Below, piece after piece: positions 35,298 through 45,227 of a stretch of DNA of 64,000 nt (positions are counted from its first letter, which is position 1; each line of letters opens with the position of its first letter). The stretch lies in NCBI RefSeq assembly GCF_009659625.1, contig NZ_VOIW01000005.1, positions 372,001-436,000 on the forward strand, given 5' to 3'. This DNA is from Pseudomonas haemolytica (lineage in GTDB: Bacteria; Pseudomonadota; Gammaproteobacteria; Pseudomonadales; Pseudomonadaceae). The position numbers and the translations under genes are program-made. Under the pieces are notes generated by a model. That model did not search any database, was not told the origin of the DNA, and saw only the letters and a program-made list of their open reading frames with translations.

Positions 35298-38200
35298 ATG
35301 ACTCCCGCGTCGTCCGTCGATGAAAAGAGCTTTCGTACCCTGCTGAGCCGCAACGTGGCCCTGCCTTTGGGCGTGGGCGTGCTCAGCGCGGTGTTTTTCG
35401 TTTGCCTGATTACCTATTTACTGTCGGTGATCCAGTGGGTGGAGCACACCGATCGGGTCATCAATAACCTGAATGAATCGTCCAAGCTGACGGTGGACCT
35501 GGAAACCGGCATGCGCGGGTTTCTGATCACCGGCGACGAGCATTTCCTCGACCCCTATGAAGTGGCCAAGCCGCGGATCATTGCCGACCTGCGCAATTTG
35601 CAGGATCTGGTGGCGGACAACCCCCAGCAGGTCGACCGCCTCAAACGCCTGGAAGCCCTGCAGGTCGAGTGGAACAAGTACGCCCAGTCGATGATTGAGA
35701 TGCAGCGCGAAAGCGGCGACTACCGCAGCGCCGTCAAGGCTGGCCGTGGCAAGCGCCTGACCGACGAGATCCGCAAGGAATACGATGACGCGGTGGCGAT
35801 GGAACAGCAGTTCCGCATCACCCGTAACGAGGAGGTCACCCGCACGACGGTGATCAGCGTCACCCTGTACTTGGCGTTCGTACTGGGGCTGAGTGGTTTT
35901 CTTGCGTACGTAGGCAGGAAGAATTTACTTTCACTGTCAAATAGTTACAGCGCAAACCTCGCGTCGCAACAGAAGATAGCGCGACGCCTGGAACAGCAAG
36001 CCTGGCTGCGTAATGGCCAGACCGAATTGGCCGAACAAGTTCTCGGCCAACTGACCCTGAACTTGCTGGGGCGCAATATTCTGCAGTTCTTCGCCCAGTA
36101 CATGGGCTCGGCTGTCGCGGCACTGTACGTACGCGAAGAACACGGCGGCCTCAAGCGCGTGGCCACCTATGGCTTCTCCCGTGAGCAGGAGCAGCGGGAA
36201 CAGTCGATCTACAGTGACGAAGGTATCGTTGGGCAGGCCGCCCAACTGGATCGCCTGATTCGGCTGGACGACGTGCCAGTGGATTACTTCAAGGTCAGCT
36301 CCGGCCTGGGCGAAGGGGCTACCCGCAGCGTGCTGGTGATGCCGACCAGCGACGACGACCGTGTCAACGGCGTGATCGAACTGGGTTTCCTGCGCCCGTT
36401 GGAAGAGCGCGACGTGGAGTTGGTGGAGCTGATCGCCGGCAATGTCGGCACTTCCATCGAAGCTGCCCGTTATCGCCAGCGTTTGCAGGAAGTGCTGGCC
36501 GAGACCCAGCAGCTCAACGAAGAGCTGCAAGTGCAGCAGGAAGAACTCAAGACCGCCAACGAAGAGCTGGAAGAGCAGTCGCGCATTCTGAAGGAGTCCC
36601 AGGCCCACCTGGAAACCCAGCAGGCCGAACTCGAGCAAACCAACGAACAATTGGCCGCACAGACCCAGACCCTGGCCGAGCAGCGCGACGCCATGGACCG
36701 CAAGAACGTCGAGCTGAACCAGGCCCAACTCCAGTTGGAAGATCGCGCCGATGAGTTGCAACGGTCCAGCAAATACAAGTCCGAATTCCTCGCCAACATG
36801 TCCCATGAGCTGCGCACGCCGCTCAACAGCTCGTTGATCCTGGCCAAGTTGCTGGCAGAAAACCCCCAGGAAAACCTCAGCGCCGAGCAGGTCAAGTTTG
36901 CCGAGTCGATCTATTCGGCCGGCAATGACTTGCTCAACCTGATCAACGACATCCTGGACATTTCCAAGGTCGAAGCCGGCAAGTTGGAAGTGCGCCCGGA
37001 GAATTCCAGTGTGGTGCGCCTGGTGGACGGCCTGCGCGGCATGTTCGAACCGCTGGCGGCGGATCGCAAGCTGGGCTTCCAGGTGGACGTGCAGGAGGGC
37101 GCACCGACCTTGCTGTTTACCGACCGCCAGCGCCTGGAGCAGATTCTCAAGAACCTGTTGTCCAACGCGATCAAATTCACCGAGCAGGGCGAGGTCAGCC
37201 TGACGGTGTCCCGTGCGCCAGGGGAGGGCATTGCCTTCACCGTGCGCGACTCCGGCATCGGTATCGCTGCGGACCAGCAGGAAAGCATCTTCGAAGCCTT
37301 CCGCCAGGCCGATGGCACCACCAATCGCCGTTACGGCGGCACTGGCCTGGGGCTGTCGATTTCCCGCGACCTGGCTGCCTTGCTGGGCGGTTACATCAGC
37401 GTGACCAGCGAGCCCGGCAAGGGCAGCATTTTCACTCTGGTGTTGCCGGAGCAGTATGTGGAGCGTGAGGAAGACGCCACACCTGTCGAGCAGCCGCGCC
37501 AAGCCATCGTTGTACCGGCCCCCGCGCCCGTAAGAATTTCCCCGCTACCAGTCGCCGACACCCAGCAGATTCCACGTTTTGCCGATGACCGCGAAAAAGC
37601 CCCGTTCACCACCCGTTGCATCCTGGTGGTGGAAGACGAGCCGAATTTTGCGCGCATCCTGTTCGACCTGGCCCATGAGCTGGGCTACCACTGCCTGGTG
37701 GCCCACGGTGCCGACGAAGGCTATAGCCTGGCCGAGGAATACATCCCGGACGCGATCCTGCTGGATATGCGCCTGCCGGACCATTCCGGGCTGACCGTGC
37801 TGCAGCGTCTCAAGGAGCACGCCAACACCCGCCATATCCCCGTGCACGTGATTTCCGTGGAAGACCGCGTCGAAGCCGCCATGCACATGGGGGCTATTGG
37901 CTATGCGGTCAAGCCCACCACTCGCGAAGAGCTCAAGGACGTGTTCGCCCGCCTGGAAGCCAAGCTGACCCAGAAGGTCAAGCGCGTGTTGCTGGTGGAA
38001 GACGATGACCTGCAACGCGACAGCATTGCCCGCCTGATCGGCGACGATGACATCGAGATCACCGCCGTAGGTTTCGCCCAGGAGGCCCTGGACCTGCTGC
38101 GTACTCACATCTATGACTGCATGATCATCGACCTCAAGCTGCCGGACATGCTCGGCAACGAGCTGCTCAAGCGCATGGCTACCGAAGATATCTGCTCGTT

Positions 38201-38795
38201 CCCGCCGGTAATCGTCTACACCGGGCGCAACCTGACCCGCGATGAAGAGGCCGAACTGCGCAAGTATTCGCGCTCGATCATCATCAAGGGCGCCCGCTCA
38301 CCCGAGCGCCTGCTGGACGAGGTCACACTGTTTCTGCACAAAGTCGAATCCCAGCTGTCCCATGACCGCCAGAAGATGCTCAAGACTGCCCGCAGCCGCG
38401 ACAAAGTCTTCGAGGGACGCAAGATCCTGCTGGTGGACGACGACGTACGCAATATCTTCGCCCTGACCAGCGCCCTGGAGCACAAGGGCGCCGTGGTGGT
38501 GATCGGGCGTAACGGCCGCGAAGCCATCGACAAACTCAATGAAGTCGACGATATCGACCTGGTGCTGATGGACGTGATGATGCCGGAGATGGACGGTTAC
38601 GAAGCCACCGCGTTGATCCGCCAGGACCCACGCTGGAAGAAACTGCCCATCATTGCAGTGACGGCCAAGGCCATGAAGGACGATCAGGAGCGTTGCCTGG
38701 CGGCAGGTTCCAACGATTACCTGGCCAAGCCGATTGATCTGGACCGTCTGTTCTCGCTGATTCGTGTATGGCTACCCAAGATGGAACGCATTTAA
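35298..38795 (+). CDS. Hybrid sensor kinase: CHASE3-GAF-HisKA-HATPase with three receivers
   Basis: 1165 residues from ATG 35298, preceded by AAGG at 7 bp; an ATG two codons earlier is too close. TM1 (about 15-45), CHASE3 periplasmic sensor (LETGMRGFLITGDEHFLDPY, about 60-180), TM2 (about 185-205), GAF (about 235-380), long coiled coil (385-490), HisKA with phospho-accepting H503 (NMSHELRTPLNSS), HATPase (GTGLGLSISRDLAALL), then three receivers with acceptor D823, D945 and D1092. Heads a rightward operon with CheR-, CheB- and kinase-like genes, each overlapping or abutting the next. Phosphorelay with several outputs is implied; the signal is unknown. Confidence 0.93.
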   Translation: MTPASSVDEKSFRTLLSRNVALPLGVGVLSAVFFVCLITYLLSVIQWVEHTDRVINNLNESSKLTVDLETGMRGFLITGDEHFLDPYEVAKPRIIADLRNLQDLVADNPQQVDRLKRLEALQVEWNKYAQSMIEMQRESGDYRSAVKAGRGKRLTDEIRKEYDDAVAMEQQFRITRNEEVTRTTVISVTLYLAFVLGLSGFLAYVGRKNLLSLSNSYSANLASQQKIARRLEQQAWLRNGQTELAEQVLGQLTLNLLGRNILQFFAQYMGSAVAALYVREEHGGLKRVATYGFSREQEQREQSIYSDEGIVGQAAQLDRLIRLDDVPVDYFKVSSGLGEGATRSVLVMPTSDDDRVNGVIELGFLRPLEERDVELVELIAGNVGTSIEAARYRQRLQEVLAETQQLNEELQVQQEELKTANEELEEQSRILKESQAHLETQQAELEQTNEQLAAQTQTLAEQRDAMDRKNVELNQAQLQLEDRADELQRSSKYKSEFLANMSHELRTPLNSSLILAKLLAENPQENLSAEQVKFAESIYSAGNDLLNLINDILDISKVEAGKLEVRPENSSVVRLVDGLRGMFEPLAADRKLGFQVDVQEGAPTLLFTDRQRLEQILKNLLSNAIKFTEQGEVSLTVSRAPGEGIAFTVRDSGIGIAADQQESIFEAFRQADGTTNRRYGGTGLGLSISRDLAALLGGYISVTSEPGKGSIFTLVLPEQYVEREEDATPVEQPRQAIVVPAPAPVRISPLPVADTQQIPRFADDREKAPFTTRCILVVEDEPNFARILFDLAHELGYHCLVAHGADEGYSLAEEYIPDAILLDMRLPDHSGLTVLQRLKEHANTRHIPVHVISVEDRVEAAMHMGAIGYAVKPTTREELKDVFARLEAKLTQKVKRVLLVEDDDLQRDSIARLIGDDDIEITAVGFAQEALDLLRTHIYDCMIIDLKLPDMLGNELLKRMATEDICSFPPVIVYTGRNLTRDEEAELRKYSRSIIIKGARSPERLLDEVTLFLHKVESQLSHDRQKMLKTARSRDKVFEGRKILLVDDDVRNIFALTSALEHKGAVVVIGRNGREAIDKLNEVDDIDLVLMDVMMPEMDGYEATALIRQDPRWKKLPIIAVTAKAMKDDQERCLAAGSNDYLAKPIDLDRLFSLIRVWLPKMERI

Positions 38796-39626
38796 GTGGA
38801 GCAGTGTTTTTTGGACAAAAGCAGCGACATTGAGCTGCGCCTGTTGATCGAGGCGATTTACCTCAAGTACAGCTATGACTTTCGCGACTACTCTGGCGCG
38901 TCGGTCAAACGGCGGGTGGCTCACGCCTTGCGCCAGTTCGACTGCGCGACCATTTCTGCACTGCAGGAGCGTGTACTGCACGATCCGGCAGCGTTCATGC
39001 AGTTGCTGCAATTCTTGACGATCCCGGTGAGCGAGATGTTCCGCGACCCGTCGCACTTCCTGGCAATCCGCCAGGAAGTCGTGCCGCTGCTCAAGACCTA
39101 CCCGTCGATCAAGATCTGGATCGCCGGCTGCAGCACGGGCGAGGAGGTGTACTCCATGGCCATCCTGCTGCGCGAAGAAGGGCTGCTGGAGCGCACTATC
39201 ATCTATGCCACGGACATCAACCCGGCGTCGCTGGATAAAGCCAAGCAGGGCATTTTTTCCCTGGAGAATGTGCGCGCCTACACCGCCAATTATCAGCAGG
39301 CCGGCGGGCAACGTTCATTTGCCGATTACTACACTGCGGCTTACGATTACGCGATCTTCGACAAGACCCTGCGTGAGAACGTGACCTTTGCCGATCACAG
39401 CCTGGCGACCGATAGTGTATTCTCAGAAACTCAGTTAATTTCCTGTCGTAACGTGTTGATTTATTTCAATAAAAAATTGCAAGATCGTGCGTTCGGATTG
39501 TTCCATGAGTCGCTTTGCCATCGCGGCTTCCTGGTACTGGGCAGCAAGGAAACCCTGGATTTCTCCGCCTATAGCAAGCAATTCGAACCCTTGGTCAAAC
39601 AGGAACGGATCTACCGAAAATCATGA
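38796..39626 (+). CDS. CheR-type protein-glutamate methyltransferase
   Basis: Up to 276 residues from a GTG abutting the kinase stop; a TTG at 38811 (then MDKSSDIELRLL) with GGAG 9 bp upstream is equally good or better. N-terminal helical CheR domain (LLIEAIYLKYSYDFRDYSGA) and SAM-binding IWIAGCSTGEEVYSMAILL; FDKTLRENVTFADHSL and ISCRNVLIYFN are family blocks. Methylates glutamates on receptor-like proteins with SAM. No chemoreceptor is encoded here, so its target may be the coiled coil of the upstream kinase (inference). Confidence 0.93.
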   Translation: MEQCFLDKSSDIELRLLIEAIYLKYSYDFRDYSGASVKRRVAHALRQFDCATISALQERVLHDPAAFMQLLQFLTIPVSEMFRDPSHFLAIRQEVVPLLKTYPSIKIWIAGCSTGEEVYSMAILLREEGLLERTIIYATDINPASLDKAKQGIFSLENVRAYTANYQQAGGQRSFADYYTAAYDYAIFDKTLRENVTFADHSLATDSVFSETQLISCRNVLIYFNKKLQDRAFGLFHESLCHRGFLVLGSKETLDFSAYSKQFEPLVKQERIYRKS

Positions 39627-40222
39627 GTGATGCGCCACACCCCCCGGTTCGCGGGATTGAAGCCATCGTCGTCGGCGCCTCCGCCGGCGGCGTGGAGGCG
39701 TTGCTGAGTATTTTCGGCCTGCTGCCAGACACCTTCAGCCTGCCGATCATTGCCGTGCTGCACCTGCCGGATGAGCGTCGCAGCCAGCTGGCGGAAGTCT
39801 TTGCGCGACGCCTGAACATTCCGGTCAAGGAAGCCCGGGACAAAGAGGCGGTGGAGGCGGGCACCTTGTACTTTGCCGGGCCCGGTTATCACCTGTCGGT
39901 GGAGCACGACCGCAGCCTGTCCCTGAGCCAGGAAGATCGGGTGCATCACTCCCGGCCGGCCATCGACTACCTGTTCGCCTCGGCCGCCGACGTCTATGGG
40001 CAACGCCTGCTGGCGATTCTGTTGACCGGCGCCAACCAGGACGGCGCGCGCGGGCTGGCCCACGTCAAGCAATCAGGCGGCACCACCGTTGTGCAGGACC
40101 CCCAGGAGGCGCGGATTGCCGTAATGCCCCTGGCTGCCCTGGCGCTACACACACCTGACCATATTCTTTCCTTGAGCCGTATTGGCTCATTGCTGGCTTC
40201 CCTGGAACCTTTCCCATGTTAA
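39623..40222 (+). CDS. Stand-alone CheB-type methylesterase domain
   Basis: 199 residues starting in a 4-bp ATGA overlap with the cheR-like stop. Only the catalytic domain is present; the N-terminal receiver that regulates classical CheB is missing. Active-site candidates: Ser in VVGASAGGVEAL, His in AVLHLPDERRS, Asp in TGANQDGARGL. It would remove methyl groups added by the preceding CheR. Without a receiver its activity must be set by partners such as the neighbouring receivers. Confidence 0.93.
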   Translation: MSDAPHPPVRGIEAIVVGASAGGVEALLSIFGLLPDTFSLPIIAVLHLPDERRSQLAEVFARRLNIPVKEARDKEAVEAGTLYFAGPGYHLSVEHDRSLSLSQEDRVHHSRPAIDYLFASAADVYGQRLLAILLTGANQDGARGLAHVKQSGGTTVVQDPQEARIAVMPLAALALHTPDHILSLSRIGSLLASLEPFPC

Positions 40223-41409
40223 GTACTGTCCAAGCCAAACTGCTGATCGTCGACGATCTGCCGGAAAACCTGCTGGCCCTCGAAGCGCTGATCAAGCGCG
40301 AGGATCGCCAGGTGTTCAAGGCATTGAGTGCCGACGAGGCGTTGTCCCTGTTGCTGGAACACGAATTCGCCATGGCCATCCTCGACGTGCAGATGCCCGG
40401 CATGAACGGTTTCGAGCTGGCCGAGTTGATGCGCGGCACTGAAAAGACCAAGAACATCCCGATTGTGTTCGTCAGCGCCGCCGGCCGCGAACTCAACTAC
40501 GCCTTCAAGGGCTATGAAAGCGGCGCCGTGGACTTCCTGCACAAGCCGCTGGATATCCACGCGGTCAAGAGCAAGGTCAATGTGTTCGTTGACCTGTATC
40601 GCCAAAGCAAGGCGATGAAGCTGCAAGTGGAAGAGCTGGAGCGCAGCCGCCGCGAGCAGGAACTGTTGTTGACGCGCCTGCAGGCCACCCAGGCCGAATT
40701 GGAGCAGGCGGTGCGCATGCGTGACGACTTCATGTCGATTGTCGCCCATGAGGTGCGTACACCGCTTAACGGGCTGATCCTGGAGACCCAGCTGCGCAAA
40801 ATGCACCTGGCCCGGGACAATGCCGCAGCGTTCACCCTGGACAAGATGCACGCCATGGTCGACCGCGATGAGCGCCAGATCCAGAGCCTGATCCGCCTGA
40901 TCGAAGACATGCTCGACGTGTCGCGTATCCGCACCGGCAAGCTGTCGATTCGACCGGCACGCTTTGACCTGGCGCAACTGGTGCGCAACCTGGTGCAGAA
41001 CTTCGCGCCGCAGGTGGCGGCCGCCGAGTCTTCCATGCAATTGCAGGCCGAAGACGTGGTGGAGGGCAATTGGGATGAATTCCGCATCGAGCAGGTGATT
41101 ACCAACCTGCTGACTAATGCCCTGCGCTACGGAGCCAAGAGCCCGGTGGAGGTACGGGTGTACACCGAGCACGGCGAAGCACGGGTAGAGGTGCGCGACC
41201 ATGGCATCGGTATCAGCGAGGAAAACCAGAAGCGCATTTTCCAGCAGTTCGAGCGGGTTTCCGCCAGCCACGTGGCAGCGGGTCTGGGCCTGGGTTTATT
41301 TATTTCCGAGCAGATCGTTGCAGCCCACGGCGGCACCATCGAGGTCGAGAGCCAGATAGGCGAGGGCGCCTTGTTTCGCGTGTGCCTGCCCCTTGAGGCG
41401 GCCGAGTGA
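40216..41409 (+). CDS. Receiver-histidine kinase
   Basis: 397 residues, cytosolic. N-terminal receiver (1-125; LLIVDDLPENLLALE, acceptor Asp in MAILDVQMPGMNG), coiled coil (135-170), HisKA (FMSIVAHEVRTPLNGL), HATPase (NLLTNALRYGA, RDHGIGI, GLGLGLFISEQI). Overlaps the cheB-like gene by 7 bp. The receiver-first order means it can be switched by a kinase upstream, probably the hybrid kinase at 35298, and then signal onward to the receiver that follows. Confidence 0.94.
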   Translation: MLSTVQAKLLIVDDLPENLLALEALIKREDRQVFKALSADEALSLLLEHEFAMAILDVQMPGMNGFELAELMRGTEKTKNIPIVFVSAAGRELNYAFKGYESGAVDFLHKPLDIHAVKSKVNVFVDLYRQSKAMKLQVEELERSRREQELLLTRLQATQAELEQAVRMRDDFMSIVAHEVRTPLNGLILETQLRKMHLARDNAAAFTLDKMHAMVDRDERQIQSLIRLIEDMLDVSRIRTGKLSIRPARFDLAQLVRNLVQNFAPQVAAAESSMQLQAEDVVEGNWDEFRIEQVITNLLTNALRYGAKSPVEVRVYTEHGEARVEVRDHGIGISEENQKRIFQQFERVSASHVAAGLGLGLFISEQIVAAHGGTIEVESQIGEGALFRVCLPLEAAE

Positions 41410-41487
41410 AATCAATCGTCACCTCGACGCAACCTCTGCGTGACCCCATGGTCGTAACTGCAGCAACTGACCGGACAAAGGCTTCCC

Positions 41488-41865
41488 ATGAGTGAAGATG
41501 CACAAGATGTCGTACTGATCGTCGAGGACGACGAATCCATTATGTTTGTGCTGGGTGAGTACCTGGCAGGCTTGGGCTACCGGGTCCTGAAGGCGATCGA
41601 CGGGGAGCAGGCCTTCGAAATCCTCGCGACCAAGCCGCACCTGGACCTGATGGTCACCGACTATCGCCTGCCGGGTGGTATCTCTGGGGTGCAGATCGCA
41701 GAACCCGCGATCAAATTGCGCCCGGAATTGAAAGTGATCTTTATCAGCGGCTACCCGCAGGAAATTCTCGACTGCAACAGCCCGATCACGCGTAACGCGC
41801 CGATCCTGGCCAAGCCGTTTGACCTGGATACGCTGCAGGAGCATATCCAGCGATTGTTGGCGTGA
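41488..41865 (+). CDS. Single-domain response regulator
   Basis: 125-residue receiver without output domain. VEDDES (12-17), acceptor D58 (LMVTDYRLPGGISG), Thr/Ser position in FISGYPQ, Lys in LAKPFD. AAAGG precedes the ATG. Last gene of the rightward signalling operon, 78 bp after the receiver-kinase, and followed by a terminator-like hairpin. Confidence 0.93.
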   Translation: MSEDAQDVVLIVEDDESIMFVLGEYLAGLGYRVLKAIDGEQAFEILATKPHLDLMVTDYRLPGGISGVQIAEPAIKLRPELKVIFISGYPQEILDCNSPITRNAPILAKPFDLDTLQEHIQRLLA

Positions 41866-41910
41866 TGCCATTGAGACTCAGACGGTGCGCGTAAGCATTA
41901 CATAACTGCC

Positions 41911-41948
41911 AGGTTCTTCTCGGAACACCGAAAAGAACCTTATCTTTT
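41911..41948 (+). terminator. Terminator of the rightward signalling operon
   Basis: AGGTTCTTCTCGG (41911-41923), loop AACA, CCGAAAAGAACCT (41928-41940), with one mismatch in the stem, followed by TATCTTTT. Lies between the receiver gene and the convergent toxin-like gene. Confidence 0.75.
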
Positions 41949-41981
41949 AATCTAGCGTGCTTGTTTCCAGCCCACTGACCT

Positions 41982-44900
41982 TTATGCAGAGGGCACGAAA
42001 TCCTTTGAAGGAAGACCCAAAGGCTCCTTGCTGACAGGATCAAGAGGATACCATTTGCCGTTTTTCTCGGTCGCCGCAATTTCAGTCATAACGCCCTGCA
42101 CGGTGGCTTTGCCTATTGTGGCGTTCTTAACGTCCCTGAAGATTTTGACCGGGTCATACTTGATCCTGATTCGCGGTTGGTTATTGTCCGCAGGCCCGCT
42201 GTTTGTGAAGTAAGTTATACCTGTTTGCACACTGGCCTGCACAATACCCTTAGCATCGATGGGGTTGAACGCGCCTAGTGTGCCACGCAATAATTTTTTT
42301 GCGGTACTCCCGAATGTAGATGACCCCACCTTGGCACCAGCGCCAACGACCTTCCCGGCGCCGGCCAAGAGAAAGCCAAAAATATCAAACGACAAATCGA
42401 CGAGGCCTTCGCGCCAGTTGCCCTCTATAAAGTTTTTGGTGGCGTTGTAACCTGGAATAAGGCCTACCACGAAATCTTCGATTCGTTTATAAAAAGGTAC
42501 TTCACCATCGAACGTGGTAGTACTGCGCAGCGACGCTGCCTGCTCCCGAATGTTGAAATGTTTTACCATGGCATCAACGATGTACTGCGTCTTTTCGCTG
42601 GCGAAGCTGTTAGGCGCGTCATTAACGCCGTCATGGGTCCAGGGCTCGAGAACGTTTGCCTTGTAGTCGCCATCAGGAACAAGAGGCACAAGACGATTTA
42701 CGCCCTTCCCGTCGGAGGAGACGGAGCCAACGGATGTCAGATCGGGACGTGGGCGAAGGGTATTGTCTGTGCTGTTTAATTCATATCTGTGGGTCTCTTT
42801 ATGGCCCTGTTCATTCATAATCTCGCTTGTTATAAAGATACTGCTGGGCGAGGCGTCTTTTGTGCTTTCAATGAGCGTGTAAGGGTCCTTCGTAAAAGTG
42901 ACTTCTTTAAAAACTGCAAGTTTCCCGTGTTCAATTATCTTTCGGTCTTCAAGGGAAAGCGTTGAGACCAAGTATTTGCCTTGCGTACGGACGTCGCGCT
43001 CGAAGCGATCGAAATAAACATCAAGCCCATTTTCAAACTGGTAAATGATGTCACTGTTTGACATGGGCTTAAAATTTATGCTGCTTAGGTCAATGTTTTC
43101 ATCGCTGGATCGATACCTGTCTAATTCGGCCTTGTTGTGTTGTTGCCCGCTGTGGATGAATATGTCCAGCAGTGAGTAGGGGCCTGGAAACGAAAAAAAG
43201 GCGGATGTCTTTGGAACGAGAACTTTTTGCCTGATTTGCTCTTCCGATAAGTGCGGGTTTTGGGCCTTTATTTCAGCCGTTGCCCTGTCGTGAAGATCCG
43301 GTATTAACGCTGCAAACGTATCAGAGGCCTTACTCAATGCCTCTATTTGCAGGGTGTAGGCAGAACGTACCTTGTCCATTTCTTCTTCTGAATATTGACC
43401 CGTGCTGTTCCAATCCAACACACCGTTGTGAACGCCCCACTCTTTCAGTGCGTCGCTTTGAGCCTGCTGTTCAACCAGTTTGTCTGCCAGCGTTATGGGT
43501 GCCAGCTCATGTCGCATCATGACTTGCGAATATGTCATTTGGCTGGTCGAGCCAGGAGCCTGCGCCTCGAGACGGGCTACCGCGGTAGTAAAACTGACCC
43601 AGGAGTGGGTACCCTTGGTCAACGTTTCAGGTATGTCCTTGACCAGAAGCTCCGGCGCCTTGTGGGATAACAATAACGTTACGGCAAGGTCTACGGTTTT
43701 AGGCGTTGCTTTTTTTTGCTCGATCAAATGTTCAGCCAGCGCTTTGCGGATCATTGATGCGCTGTGCCCGAAGAGCTTCACGTCGGCGAGGTCAAATCCA
43801 GCGGCTTTGGTTCTCTGCGACGGGTCTGAGCCCCCCCATAGATCCAATGAGTTATAGAGTGCTGTTAGCACCCAATCGCTGACAGGGTCTGGCGATAAAA
43901 GCTCGCCAACCTCGCGGTCAGCGGTAGCGGCTAAATGTTTAGCATTAGGTGATTTGAGTATATCGTCGAGCGCAAGACGAGGGTCTTTGTTGAGGGTTGG
44001 GAGGTCGCGGGTCAGATAGTCGAACACGTTCTCCCCTGGCTCTGTCAGCACGGAGCGATTAATGGCGAATCTGAGCTCGTTCTTATCGTTGTCACTCATC
44101 GGTGTCGGCCACGAATGCGCTCCACCCAGATTGCCGTACGCCGGTGTTGGTACTGGAAGGCTTGCCAAAGACTGCGCAATGTTCCTTAACTCCGACGCAT
44201 CAGTTGGAACCAACAAGCCATGACCTACCAGGTAATCGCGCAGCGTCACGGCCACACCTGATTTGAGCGTGTGGTCCCGGGAGTAGGAAGAGGTGGGATC
44301 TATCTGGATTGGCGTATCCAGCGCAACCTGCATTCTTTCCTTAATAATTTGATTGTATTCTGCGCGATCTTCTTCCTTGGCAAATGTACTTTTCGAGAAG
44401 TGGTGTTCCAGGCCCTTGAGTACATCGTCAACCGCTTTTGGTATGGCTGCAATCACAGCCCTTCGGTTGTTCAGATCACCCAGTTTCGCCGCTTGGTCAT
44501 CCAGGTATTTCTGCGAGGGAATATTGAAAGTTTCAGGGAAAAGGTCATCTTCACGCTGCCACTTGTTGATGTACTCCGTGACGGCTGCCTGTTGCTCGGA
44601 AGGCGAGAGAGCACTGTCAAACGGCAGGGTATGGCCATGAAACTGGGCTATGTCTGCGATCTTCGCAGCGGTCGCGGTGGCCGCGGGATCGAAGCTTACG
44701 GCGTTGCCGGAGCCTGCCAATGTTTTGGCCACGCTCTTGAGCAAGGGCCATCCCATAAAGCTGTGAATATCGATGGATTGAGCGGTGGGCTTGGGCGCCG
44801 AAAAGTCGAAGGCATTTTGGGGGCGGGTGCTCAAGGTGGTGCCGCTGAGAGTGCCGCTTTCGATATTGATGGTGATCTCTTTTGAAAGATCGATGTCGTG

Positions 44901-45212
44901 CTCTTTGGCCCATTCCATGAACGCCGGGTTTTTAAGGAAGTTATCCAACAGCGTACGCGACTGGCTGAAGGACGAATCCCGCGGGATATTCTCCACGGTG
45001 TGTTGGCGATAGTCTTTATTGGCACCCGACAATTCTTTCAAGTCCAACTTGTATAAGTCGGCTAACACTCGATCCCCCCGTTGCTGAGGGCTTTCGTTCT
45101 TTCCCGGAAGCTCTGTCGCGACCTCGAGGTGGGCGGGTCGCGGTTGTAAATCGGCTTTTGCCAGTTGGGGCGTATGCAGCTCGGGCAGGCGTGAATTGGA
45201 AATAAAAGTCAT
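41982..45212 (-). CDS. Large dermonecrotic-toxin-like protein lacking a C-terminal effector
   Basis: 1076 residues from ATG 45212 (MTFISNSRLPELHTPQ), preceded by AGGAA; the longer in-frame reading from 45287 runs through an inverted repeat and has no good ribosome-binding site. Homologous to the 31487-35014 protein: shared blocks include GNLGGAHSWPTP, AAGFDLADVKLFG, LLLSHKAPELLVKDIP and LIPGYNATKNFIEGNWREGL with the hydrophobic LSFDIFGFLLAGAGKVVGAG. It has about 200 more N-terminal residues but ends near residue 880 of the other protein, just where the Cys/His effector domain begins. DNA is visibly more AT-rich than its neighbours. It is convergent with the rightward signalling operon and separates it from the leftward kinase-KaiC pair. 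No immunity-type gene is adjacent. Confidence 0.78.
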   Translation of the reverse strand: MTFISNSRLPELHTPQLAKADLQPRPAHLEVATELPGKNESPQQRGDRVLADLYKLDLKELSGANKDYRQHTVENIPRDSSFSQSRTLLDNFLKNPAFMEWAKEHDIDLSKEITINIESGTLSGTTLSTRPQNAFDFSAPKPTAQSIDIHSFMGWPLLKSVAKTLAGSGNAVSFDPAATATAAKIADIAQFHGHTLPFDSALSPSEQQAAVTEYINKWQREDDLFPETFNIPSQKYLDDQAAKLGDLNNRRAVIAAIPKAVDDVLKGLEHHFSKSTFAKEEDRAEYNQIIKERMQVALDTPIQIDPTSSYSRDHTLKSGVAVTLRDYLVGHGLLVPTDASELRNIAQSLASLPVPTPAYGNLGGAHSWPTPMSDNDKNELRFAINRSVLTEPGENVFDYLTRDLPTLNKDPRLALDDILKSPNAKHLAATADREVGELLSPDPVSDWVLTALYNSLDLWGGSDPSQRTKAAGFDLADVKLFGHSASMIRKALAEHLIEQKKATPKTVDLAVTLLLSHKAPELLVKDIPETLTKGTHSWVSFTTAVARLEAQAPGSTSQMTYSQVMMRHELAPITLADKLVEQQAQSDALKEWGVHNGVLDWNSTGQYSEEEMDKVRSAYTLQIEALSKASDTFAALIPDLHDRATAEIKAQNPHLSEEQIRQKVLVPKTSAFFSFPGPYSLLDIFIHSGQQHNKAELDRYRSSDENIDLSSINFKPMSNSDIIYQFENGLDVYFDRFERDVRTQGKYLVSTLSLEDRKIIEHGKLAVFKEVTFTKDPYTLIESTKDASPSSIFITSEIMNEQGHKETHRYELNSTDNTLRPRPDLTSVGSVSSDGKGVNRLVPLVPDGDYKANVLEPWTHDGVNDAPNSFASEKTQYIVDAMVKHFNIREQAASLRSTTTFDGEVPFYKRIEDFVVGLIPGYNATKNFIEGNWREGLVDLSFDIFGFLLAGAGKVVGAGAKVGSSTFGSTAKKLLRGTLGAFNPIDAKGIVQASVQTGITYFTNSGPADNNQPRIRIKYDPVKIFRDVKNATIGKATVQGVMTEIAATEKNGKWYPLDPVSKEPLGLPSKDFVPSA

Positions 45213-45227
45213 GAGAAATGTTCCTGT

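Noticed and set aside
35937..37502. Minus-strand ORF of 521 codons
   Set aside because: It lies wholly inside the hybrid kinase gene in antisense and has no recognisable domain.
41866..41981. Frameshifted remnant of an effector domain after the second toxin-like gene
   Set aside because: All three minus frames in these 116 bp lack any GEC, DHG or EPN-like block; the space is a hairpin and plain sequence.
31487..45212. MARTX, Tc or Mcf toxin assignment for the large proteins
   Set aside because: No RTX repeats, RHS/YD repeats, TcA-like domains or cysteine-protease processing domain; the sizes are also too small.
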